DNA from: JANYIP01 sp031394045
Lineage (GTDB): Bacteria; Actinomycetota; Actinomycetes; Prado026
NCBI GenBank assembly: GCA_031394045.1
Contig: JANMWN010000185.1
Location: forward strand, 1-15,804
Length of the DNA: 15,804 nucleotides
Direction: 5' to 3'
A model generated the notes under the pieces. The model saw only the letters and a list, made by a program, of their open reading frames with translations. It was not told the origin of the DNA and did not search any database. Below are positions 1 through 5,565 of this stretch, in pieces (positions within the stretch are counted from its first letter, which is position 1; each line of letters starts with the position of its first letter). The translations under genes were made by a program, and so were the position numbers.

Positions 1-72
1 CCCGCCCGGCCCCCCCCCCCCCGCCCCCCATCCCCGCCCGCCCCCCCCCGCCCCCCGCGGGGGGGGGGGGGG
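1..72. repeat. Homopolymeric C/G tract with terminal palindrome
   Basis: The first 72 bases are almost only C and G. C runs lie at 10-22 and 41-49, and a 14-base G run at 59-72. The sequence at 51-64 is a perfect C6-G-C-G6 palindrome joining the C-rich and G-rich halves, so the tract could fold as a hairpin, and the G-run side has G-quadruplex potential. No reading frame or RNA gene is visible. A tract this extreme at the edge of a window may also be a misassembled or badly sequenced contig end, so I trust its presence but not its exact length. Confidence 0.7.
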
Positions 73-80
73 CTTTCCGC

Positions 81-110
81 CTGCCTCCGGCTGCCTTCGT
101 CTGCCTTGTC
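81..110. repeat. Three tandem 10-bp repeats (CTGCCT...)
   Basis: Three consecutive 10-bp units, at 81-90, 91-100 and 101-110, all begin with CTGCCT and then diverge (CCGG, TCGT, TGTC). The period is close to one helical turn. They sit between the homopolymer tract and the DnaA-box-like cluster. Function is unknown; they could be a protein-binding array or a slippage product. Confidence 0.6.
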
Positions 111-122
111 ACGCCGTGACCC

Positions 123-307
123 TGTCCACCTGCTGGACACCTGGGCGCTGCCTGCCCGACTTCTTTCGGTCCACATGCTGGGGAGAGAGTCTGTGCAGGT
201 CAGCGTGCCCGGGTGCGCTCCCAGCCGGACCTTGTCCACAGCGTCCTCCACGACGTGTGCACAACGGCGACCGGCGTGGTGCACACGCGGTCCACAGGCT
301 CTCCACA
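123..307. promoter_or_regulatory. Cluster of DnaA-box-like sites upstream of dnaB
   Basis: A perfect match to the actinobacterial DnaA box, TTGTCCACA, lies at 232-240. Related 9-mers surround it: CGGTCCACA at 167-175 and again at 288-296, TGTGCACAA (reverse orientation) at 256-264, TGGTGCACA at 277-285, and CTCTCCACA at 299-307. A TGTCCA/TGGACA inverted pair with a 5-nt spacer lies at 123-139. The last two boxes are part of an 11-bp-spaced duplication of TCCACAGGCT (291-300 and 302-311). No gene overlaps the region. What is seen is the motif cluster; binding by DnaA and any role in controlling dnaB or titrating DnaA are inferred. Confidence 0.55.
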
Positions 308-360
308 GGCTGCGCGGCAAGACACGCCGCAGGAGCTAACAGGTGGCGAGCCCGGCTGAC

Positions 361-429
361 TAACTTGTCGGTGCAGCCCCGCACCATGGCCGGGTGAGCA
401 GGTCGGAGCGGTTGCAGCAGCGAAGGAGG
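361..429 (+). promoter_or_regulatory. Putative dnaB -10 element and ribosome binding site
   Basis: TAACTT at 361-366 fits the actinobacterial TANNNT -10 pattern, though no convincing -35 hexamer precedes it. A strong Shine-Dalgarno AAGGAGG lies at 423-429, 11 nt before the GTG at 441, and this fixes the dnaB start. The implied leader of roughly 65-70 nt holds a small GGTGC/GCACC hairpin at 370-385. The ribosome binding site is convincing; the promoter is tentative. Confidence 0.45.
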
Positions 430-440
430 CGGGTCACGCA

Positions 441-3020
441 GTGAGTCTCGCCGAGTTCGAGGTGGCCTCCAGCCAGTACCAGCCCTCGTTCGAGCGCACC
501 CCGCCGCAGGACCTGACCGCCGAGCAGTGCGTGCTCGGCGGCATGCTGCTCAGCAAGGACGCGATCGCCGACGTCGTCGAGGTGCTCCGCCCTGGCGACT
601 TCTACAAGCCCGCGCACCAGACGGTCTACGACACGGTCCTGGACCTGTACGGCCGGGGCGAGCCTGCGGACCCGGTGACGGTCTCGGCCGAGCTCACCCG
701 CCGCGGCGAGATCGGCAGGATGGGCGGTGCTCCCTATCTCCACACGCTCATCTCCTCGGTGCCCACGGCGGCCAACGCGTCGTACTACGCGAGGATCGTG
801 CGTGAGCGGTCGGTGCTGCGCCGACTCGTCGAGGCCGGGACCAAGATCGTCCAGATGGGCTACAGCGTCGACGGTGGCGAGGCCGACGAGATCGTCGACC
901 GGGCCCAGGCCGAGCTCTACTCGGTCACCGAGCGGCGTACCAGCGAGGACTACCTCCCGCTGTCGGAGATCATGCAGGGCACCCTGGACGAGATCGAGGC
1001 GATCTCCTCGCGCGGTGGTGCGATGGTGGGCGTACCCACCGGATTCGCCGACCTCGACTCCCTCACAAACGGCCTGCACGGCGGTCAGCTGATCGTCCTC
1101 GCCGGGAGGCCGGCGATGGGAAAGGCGCTCGCCCTCGATACGCCGCTCCCCACGCCGACGGGCTGGGTCACGATGGGCGAGGTCGCTGTCGGTGACCTGC
1201 TGCTGGACGGCGACGGTCGCCCGACCCGCGTCGTGGCGGCCACCGAGGTCATGTTCGACCGGCCCTGCTTCGAGGTCACGTTCTCCGACGGCACCGTCAT
1301 CGTGGCGGACGAGCAGCACCAGTGGCTGACGCAGACACGCGCCTCGCGTCGCTCCAACAGGTCTGGAGCTGACCGGGCCGAGGTACGCACCACCGACGAG
1401 ATCGCCCGCACCGTGCGTTGCGAGACGGGCGGCCGGCGTGCGAACCACAGCGTGGCCAACGCCGCCCCGCTCGACCTGCCTGACCGCGCGCTGGCGCTGC
1501 CGCCGTACACCCTGGGTGTCTGGCTCGGAGACGGCACCACCGATGCGGCGCAGTTCACCTCGGCCGACCCCGAGATCGCCATGCACATCGAGGCCGAGGG
1601 TCTAAGGGTGGTGACCGCGGGGGTCCCCCTTCGGTACTTGATCAGGCTCCCGGCGCCGGCGCAGGTCGAGCAGCGTGCGTGCGTCGTCTGCGGGGAGCTG
1701 TTCCGCCCCCGTACCTCGCAGGTACGCACCTGTGGGCGCCGTTGCGGAGGCGCGGCCCGTGGCACGCCTTCGGTGCCTGCGCCGACCTGCCCGGACTGCG
1801 ACCGGCCCATGACTGGTGGCCTGCAGTGCCAGGACTGCCGGCACGAGCGGGGCTCGGTACAGGCGCTGCTGCGGACGATGGGGGTGCTCGGCGACAAGCA
1901 CATCCCCGCGGAGTACCTGCGGGCGTCTGAGCGGCAGCGCCGCGATCTGCTGGCGGGGCTGCTCGACACCGACGGCACCGTGTCGCTGCTCGGCGCGGTC
2001 CAGTTCGCGGTGACAAACCGGCTGCTGGCCGAGCAGGTCCACGAGCTGGTGATCAGCCTCGGCTACCGCTGCGGGTTCATGAGCCGCCCGGTTCGCGGAC
2101 GTACCGAGGACTCCTCCATGCTGTTCACGCTGACGTTCAGCACCGACGACGTCGTCTTCCGGCTCGAGCGCAAGCGGATGGCGCACAAGGAGCGTGGCGT
2201 CCGCCAGTTCACCCGGCGTGGATCGCGCTTCATCACGGCCGTACGCCGGGTCGACTCCGTGCCGGTGCGCTGCGTCGAGGTCGACAACCCCGCTCACCTC
2301 TACCTCGCTAGCCGATCGATGATCCCCACGCACAACTCGACCCTCGGTTTGGATTTTTGCCGGGCGGCGTCGATCAAGCACCGGCTGACCAGCGTGATCT
2401 TCTCGCTCGAGATGGGGCGCAACGAGATCACCATGCGCATGCTGTCCGCCGAGGCCAGGGTGGCGCTGCACCACATGCGTAGCGGCGCGATGAGCGACGA
2501 GGACTGGACCCGGCTGGCCCGCACCATGAGCAACGTGGCCGAGGCACCGCTCTACATCGACGACTCGCCCAACATGTCGATGATGGAGATCCGGGCCAAG
2601 TGCCGCCGGCTCAAGCAGCGTGGTGACCTGCGGCTGGTCGTCATCGACTACCTCCAGCTGATGTCCAGCGGCAAGCGGGTCGAGTCACGGCAGCAGGAGG
2701 TCGCGGAGTTCTCGCGTTCGCTCAAGCTGCTGGCCAAGGAGCTCGACGTCCCCGTGGTCGCGCTCAGCCAGCTCAACCGTGGCCCCGAGCAGCGCACCGA
2801 TAAGCGGCCGCAGCTGTCCGACCTGCGTGAGTCGGGCGCGATCGAGCAGGACGCAGACATGGTGATCCTGCTGCACCGCGACGACGCGTACGAGCGGGAG
2901 TCGCCCCGCGCCGGCGAGGCCGACCTGATCGTGGCCAAGCACCGCAACGGCCCCACCGCGAACGTCGTCGTCGCCTTCCAGGGCCACTACTCCCGCTTCG
3001 TCGACATGGCCCAGTCCTAG
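441..3020 (+). CDS. dnaB: Replicative DNA helicase DnaB, intein-containing precursor
   Basis: This is the hexameric 5'-3' helicase that unwinds DNA at the replication fork and recruits primase. The 859-residue precursor has the DnaB N-terminal domain (about residues 20-125), a linker, and the RecA-like ATPase domain. The Walker A segment GRPAMGK (222-228) is split from its Ser (633) by an intein at 229-632. After excision the protein is 455 residues, the normal DnaB length. Downstream of the intein are FSLEMGR, Walker B (LVVIDYLQLM, Asp736), SQLNRGPEQR and LSDLRESGAIEQDAD, all typical of DnaB. The GTG start is supported by AAGGAGG at 423-429. Helicase activity requires splicing because the P-loop is disrupted in the precursor. 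The gene appears monocistronic; the next gene, hipB, begins 222 nt later. Confidence 0.97.
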   Translation: MSLAEFEVASSQYQPSFERTPPQDLTAEQCVLGGMLLSKDAIADVVEVLRPGDFYKPAHQTVYDTVLDLYGRGEPADPVTVSAELTRRGEIGRMGGAPYLHTLISSVPTAANASYYARIVRERSVLRRLVEAGTKIVQMGYSVDGGEADEIVDRAQAELYSVTERRTSEDYLPLSEIMQGTLDEIEAISSRGGAMVGVPTGFADLDSLTNGLHGGQLIVLAGRPAMGKALALDTPLPTPTGWVTMGEVAVGDLLLDGDGRPTRVVAATEVMFDRPCFEVTFSDGTVIVADEQHQWLTQTRASRRSNRSGADRAEVRTTDEIARTVRCETGGRRANHSVANAAPLDLPDRALALPPYTLGVWLGDGTTDAAQFTSADPEIAMHIEAEGLRVVTAGVPLRYLIRLPAPAQVEQRACVVCGELFRPRTSQVRTCGRRCGGAARGTPSVPAPTCPDCDRPMTGGLQCQDCRHERGSVQALLRTMGVLGDKHIPAEYLRASERQRRDLLAGLLDTDGTVSLLGAVQFAVTNRLLAEQVHELVISLGYRCGFMSRPVRGRTEDSSMLFTLTFSTDDVVFRLERKRMAHKERGVRQFTRRGSRFITAVRRVDSVPVRCVEVDNPAHLYLASRSMIPTHNSTLGLDFCRAASIKHRLTSVIFSLEMGRNEITMRMLSAEARVALHHMRSGAMSDEDWTRLARTMSNVAEAPLYIDDSPNMSMMEIRAKCRRLKQRGDLRLVVIDYLQLMSSGKRVESRQQEVAEFSRSLKLLAKELDVPVVALSQLNRGPEQRTDKRPQLSDLRESGAIEQDADMVILLHRDDAYERESPRAGEADLIVAKHRNGPTANVVVAFQGHYSRFVDMAQS
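1125..2336 (+). mobile_element. Class 3 intein with LAGLIDADG homing endonuclease, in the DnaB P-loop
   Basis: This in-frame element of 404 residues is bounded upstream by the Walker A Lys and downstream by Ser (+1). It begins with Ala, not the Cys/Ser nucleophile of ordinary inteins, and ends in PTHN. It carries the three marker residues of class 3 inteins: Trp67 (block B, HQWLT), Cys383 (block F, VRCVEV) and Thr402 (block G), in intein numbering. In this class the block F Cys makes the first attack. Two LAGLIDADG-type motifs are present, ending in DG at precursor residues 357-365 and 504-512, with acidic residues Asp364 and Asp511 retained, so both the splicing and homing parts look intact. 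The coding style matches the host gene, suggesting long residence. Class 3 inteins at this DnaB site are known in mycobacteria and mycobacteriophages. Confidence 0.95.
1680..1838 (+). other. Paired Cys4 zinc-knuckle insert within the intein endonuclease
   Basis: Between the two LAGLIDADG motifs lie eight cysteines in two sets. The first is C414-x2-C417-x13-C431-x3-C435 and the second is C450-x2-C453-x9-C463-x2-C466 (precursor numbering), joined by a 14-residue Gly/Ala/Pro-rich linker. The first set, with CGxxF after its second Cys, resembles small DNA-binding zinc ribbons of phage and HNH-type proteins. Zinc binding and a role in DNA recognition are inferred from the spacing. The insert is not part of the Hint splicing fold or of the minimal LAGLIDADG core. 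Confidence 0.75.
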
Positions 3021-3080
3021 CCAGCAGCACGGCCCATCGCGGACCGGTCGTGCCCGCTGAGTTGGCTGAAACTGGGCCGA

Positions 3081-3102
3081 GTTGGCCGGGAGGCGGGCCA
3101 AC
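3081..3102 (+). terminator. Possible dnaB terminator hairpin
   Basis: GTTGGCC at 3081-3087 and GGCCAAC at 3096-3102 form a 7-bp GC-rich stem with an 8-nt loop, 61 nt after the dnaB stop. There is no T run, as is common in high-GC actinobacteria. The left arm is part of a GAGTTGGC direct repeat (3059-3066 and 3079-3086, 20 bp apart), so a protein-binding role is an alternative. Confidence 0.4.
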
Positions 3103-3127
3103 CAAGCCCGGCAGGAACCAGTTCGGC

Positions 3128-3181
3128 TTGCCGACGGGCGGCGATAGGCGCTAGCGTATGGATTGTTCCGTCTGCGGAACA
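3128..3181 (+). promoter_or_regulatory. Putative hipBA promoter and palindromic operator
   Basis: TTGCCG at 3128-3133 and TAGCGT at 3152-3157, 18 nt apart, form a plausible promoter. Just downstream is the perfect inverted repeat TGTTCCG-TCTG-CGGAACA (3164-3181), placed where a repressor would block transcription initiation. A further half-site, GGAACAT, recurs at 3238-3244 over the hipB start codon, about six helical turns away. HipB-family antitoxins bind such palindromes to autoregulate their operons. Binding here is inferred from position and symmetry. Confidence 0.5.
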
Positions 3182-3242
3182 TACAGCTGCTATCCAAGGT
3201 TCTGACAGGTGCGCGCGACGCAAAAAGTGCTGGAAATGGAAC

Positions 3243-3455
3243 ATGACGCCGCAGGAGCTAGGCAAGGCGCTTCGGTCCCGGCGACGCCAGTTGCGCCTTC
3301 GCCAGCAGGACGTGGCCGACCTCGCCGGTGTCGGAAGGCGCTTCGTCGTCGATCTCGAGGCCGGGACCGGAGAGCGCGACCCGGGGCTGCGCAAGCTGCT
3401 CGACGTCTGTGCCGTCCTCGGGCTCGACCTCGCGGTCGCGCCGGCGCTCGCATGA
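3243..3455 (+). CDS. hipB: HipB-like XRE-family antitoxin
   Basis: This 70-residue helix-turn-helix protein is the expected DNA-binding antitoxin partner of the HipA kinase encoded next. The XRE-type HTH spans about residues 5-60, with QQDVADLAGVGRRFVVDLE as the turn and recognition helices and a following conserved GxGERDPGLRKLL segment. Its Ala-rich C-terminus is short compared with the 88-residue E. coli HipB. ATG at 3243 is chosen because no ATG, GTG or TTG occurs in frame in the roughly 30 codons upstream and the HTH begins immediately after it. The Shine-Dalgarno is weak (GGA at 3238-3240). The stop overlaps the hipA start (ATGA), indicating translational coupling. It probably represses its own operon through the palindrome at 3164-3181. 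Confidence 0.88.
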   Translation: MTPQELGKALRSRRRQLRLRQQDVADLAGVGRRFVVDLEAGTGERDPGLRKLLDVCAVLGLDLAVAPALA

Positions 3456-4702
3456 CGTTCACCCCCTCCAGGGCTCGCGAGGTCACCCGGGCGCGGGTGC
3501 TCAAGGGCGACGAGCTGGCCGGCTGGCTGACCCGGCCGAGCGAGGGGGACACGGTCGAGTTCAGGTACGACGCCGACTACCTCGCCGGTGATGGACGCGC
3601 AGTGGCGACGACGCTTCCGTTGCGGTCGCAACCGTTCCGCGCCGAGAGCGGTGCGGTGCCGGCCTTCTTCGCCGGCCTGCTCCCCGAGGGGCGCCGGCTC
3701 GACGCCCTCGTGGCCGCGGTGAAGACCTCCCCCGACGACGAGTTCTCCCTTCTGGTGGCCGCCGCTGGCGACTGCATCGGTGACATCCGGGTGCTGCCGG
3801 CCGACTTCGAGGGGGACCCCGCGGCCGCTCTGCCGGGAGGTGGAGGCGAACCGGTGCTGCTTCCCTCGCCGGCGGACGTCTGCTTCCACGAGCTGTTCGA
3901 TCGCGCCGTCACCCCGGATCAGCCCATCACGGACACCTCTGTTGCGGGCGTGCAGGACAAGCTCAGCTCAAAGATGATCTCGCTCCCGGTCCGCCGCGCC
4001 AGCCGAGAGGCCTTGCTCAAGCTGACCCCCCCCGGGCTCCCGCTCCTGGTCGAGAACGAAGCATTCTTCATGCGGCTGGCCGGACAGTGCGGCCTCGAGG
4101 TGGCCAAGACCGAGATCATCAGCGATCGGGACGGGCACAGCGCGCTGCTGGTCGAGCGCTTCGACCGGCAGCAGTCCAAAGCCGGCCTGGTACGCATCGC
4201 GCAGGAGGACTCGGTGCAGATGGCCGGGCGTTGGCCGTCGGCCAAGTACCGGATGTCCAGCCGTGAGGTCTTCGAGTCGGTCCTCGGGTCGACGCCAGCG
4301 CGGCTCGCTGCGGCCCTGCAGCTGCTCCGGCTGTTCGCCTTCAGCTACCTCATCGGGAACGGTGACCTGCACGGCAAGAACGTGAGCGCCTACGCGCCCG
4401 ACCCCGACGTCTGGCAGCTGACACCGGCGTACGACCTGGTGTCCACGCTTCCGTACGGCGACCGACGGATGGCCCTGCACCTGGACGGGCGCGACGACAG
4501 GCTGCGGGGCTCGACGTTCGTCGACTTCGCGGGACGCCTCGGCGTCAGGGAACCGGCCACCCGTCGACTCCTCGCCGAGCTGACCGACCGGGCCGAACCA
4601 CTGCTCGACGGCGTCACCCAGATCGGGCTGGACGACCGCAAGACCACAGACCTGATCGACACTATGCGGGGCAGGCTCACGGACCTGCGCACCACTGTCT
4701 GA
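3452..4702 (+). CDS. hipA: HipA-like serine/threonine kinase toxin
   Basis: This is a HipA-family kinase toxin of 416 residues (E. coli HipA has 440). E. coli HipA phosphorylates glutamyl-tRNA synthetase and causes dormancy; the target here is unknown. The N-terminal HipA domain contains FFAGLLPEG (72-80). The kinase part has TSVAGVQDK (162-170), whose Ser163 corresponds to the regulatory autophosphorylated Ser150 of E. coli. It also has Lys190 (LLKL), the ENEAF motif (201-205), ERFDR (235-239), the catalytic loop GNGDLHGKN with Asp305 and Asn310 (302-310), and the metal-binding YDLVS with Asp328. All catalytic positions are kept, so the toxin should be active. ATG at 3452 overlaps the hipB stop; a longer frame from 3209 is rejected because it only reads through hipB in another frame. 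A short GTCGC/GCGAC hairpin (4734-4748) follows. Confidence 0.92.
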   Translation: MTFTPSRAREVTRARVLKGDELAGWLTRPSEGDTVEFRYDADYLAGDGRAVATTLPLRSQPFRAESGAVPAFFAGLLPEGRRLDALVAAVKTSPDDEFSLLVAAAGDCIGDIRVLPADFEGDPAAALPGGGGEPVLLPSPADVCFHELFDRAVTPDQPITDTSVAGVQDKLSSKMISLPVRRASREALLKLTPPGLPLLVENEAFFMRLAGQCGLEVAKTEIISDRDGHSALLVERFDRQQSKAGLVRIAQEDSVQMAGRWPSAKYRMSSREVFESVLGSTPARLAAALQLLRLFAFSYLIGNGDLHGKNVSAYAPDPDVWQLTPAYDLVSTLPYGDRRMALHLDGRDDRLRGSTFVDFAGRLGVREPATRRLLAELTDRAEPLLDGVTQIGLDDRKTTDLIDTMRGRLTDLRTTV

Positions 4703-4733
4703 ACCAGTCCGACCACGGAGTTGCTAGCTGCCT

Positions 4734-4748
4734 GTCGCGTCTGGCGAC
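4734..4748 (+). terminator. Small hairpin after hipA
   Basis: GTCGC at 4734-4738 and GCGAC at 4744-4748 can pair around a 5-nt loop, 31 nt after the hipA stop and just before the response-regulator control region. The stem is short and lacks a T run, so this is only a weak terminator candidate. Confidence 0.22.
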
Positions 4749-4760
4749 TCACCGTCGTGA

Positions 4761-4803
4761 CCCAGGGTTCTCCCAGGGTTCTCCCAGGTTCGGTGGACAC
4801 TGT
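4761..4803 (+). promoter_or_regulatory. Three 11-bp direct repeats and -10 element upstream of the response regulator
   Basis: CCCAGGGTTCT occurs at 4761-4771 and 4772-4782, and a degenerate copy (CCCAGGTTCGG) at 4783-4793. OmpR/PhoB-family regulators bind as dimers to direct repeats with an 11-bp period, so this is a strong candidate site for the regulator encoded 17 nt further on. CACTGT at 4798-4803 resembles a -10 element and lies 6 nt before the ATG, suggesting a leaderless transcript. The repeats would then cover about -49 to -17, an activator position over the -35. The repeats are seen; the binding is inferred. Confidence 0.6.
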
Positions 4804-4809
4804 GTACCC

Positions 4810-5562
4810 ATGAGCCGGTCTGTGCAGTCCGATGGAACTCAGGCAGCAACGCCGGTACAGCCAGAGGCCAGGCTGCTGGTGGTCGACGACGAGCCGTACA
4901 TCGCCGATCTGCTCGCGACCGGGCTGAAGTTCGTCGGCTTCGACGTACGCACCGCCGGCAGCGGGAACCAGGCGCTGGCCGTGGCCGAGGAGTTCCAGCC
5001 GAACCTTCTCGTCCTCGACGTGATGCTGCCCGACCTCGACGGGTTCGAGGTGTGCCGGCGGCTGCGTGAGGACGGCCGGCGCGTGGGGGTGGTCTTCCTC
5101 ACCGCGCGCGACGCGACCGAGGACAAGATCACCGGGCTGACCCTTGGCGGCGACGACTACGTGACCAAGCCGTTCAGCCTCGAAGAGGTGGTCGCCCGGG
5201 TCCGCGCGGTGCTGCGGCGTACGGCCGCCCTGGCCCCCGAGGGTGATGTCGCGGACACCGGCCGGATCACCTTCGCCGACCTCGAGCTCGACGAGGACGT
5301 GCACGAGGTCCGCAGGGCCGGCGAGGTCATTGACCTGTCGCCGACGGAGTTCGCGTTGCTTCGGTACCTGATGGCGAACAGCGGGCGGGTCCTGTCCAAG
5401 GCGCAGATCCTCGACCACGTGTGGCAGTACGACTTCAACGGCGACTCCGGCATCGTCGAGTCGTACATCTCGTACCTGCGCAAGAAGATCGACCGCTTCG
5501 ACCCGCCGCTGATCCACACCCTGCGCGGCGTGGGCTATAGCCTGCGCGTACCCAGGGCGTAG
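4810..5562 (+). CDS. OmpR-family (PhoP-like) response regulator
   Basis: This is a 250-residue DNA-binding response regulator. The receiver domain (about 21-137) has the acidic pair Asp26/Asp27, phosphoacceptor Asp70 (LLVLDVMLPD), Thr98 and Lys120 (YVTKPF). The C-terminal winged helix (about 152-247) has LSPTEFALLRYLM, QILDHVWQYDF and HTLRGVGYSLR. The TLGGDDYVTKPFSLEEVVAR segment and the wing sequence closely resemble mycobacterial PhoP/TcrX-type regulators, but orthology cannot be settled by eye, so no symbol is given. The ATG at 4810 has only a weak upstream GGTGGA and may be leaderless. About 18 residues precede the receiver core. Three 11-bp repeats immediately upstream suggest autoregulation. 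The kinase gene starts 3 nt after the stop. Confidence 0.95.
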   Translation: MSRSVQSDGTQAATPVQPEARLLVVDDEPYIADLLATGLKFVGFDVRTAGSGNQALAVAEEFQPNLLVLDVMLPDLDGFEVCRRLREDGRRVGVVFLTARDATEDKITGLTLGGDDYVTKPFSLEEVVARVRAVLRRTAALAPEGDVADTGRITFADLELDEDVHEVRRAGEVIDLSPTEFALLRYLMANSGRVLSKAQILDHVWQYDFNGDSGIVESYISYLRKKIDRFDPPLIHTLRGVGYSLRVPRA

Positions 5563-5565
5563 GTC

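Noticed and set aside
123..307. The dnaB upstream region as the chromosomal origin oriC
   Set aside because: DnaA-like boxes are present, but there is no AT-rich unwinding element and no dnaA or dnaN alongside, so only a regulatory or titration role is proposed.
360..1586. 408-codon reverse-strand frame opposite dnaB
   Set aside because: It has shadow composition, no recognisable motif, and lies entirely opposite the dnaB promoter and coding region.
3158..3205. 15-codon peptide MDCSVCGTYSCYPRF upstream of hipB
   Set aside because: It has a CxxC look, but it overlaps the predicted promoter and operator, lacks a ribosome binding site, and is too short to support.
3209..3451. Long N-terminal extension of hipA starting at 3209
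   Set aside because: This frame runs through hipB out of phase, is Arg/Pro-rich and low in information, and the ATGA overlap at 3452 gives a normal HipA start.
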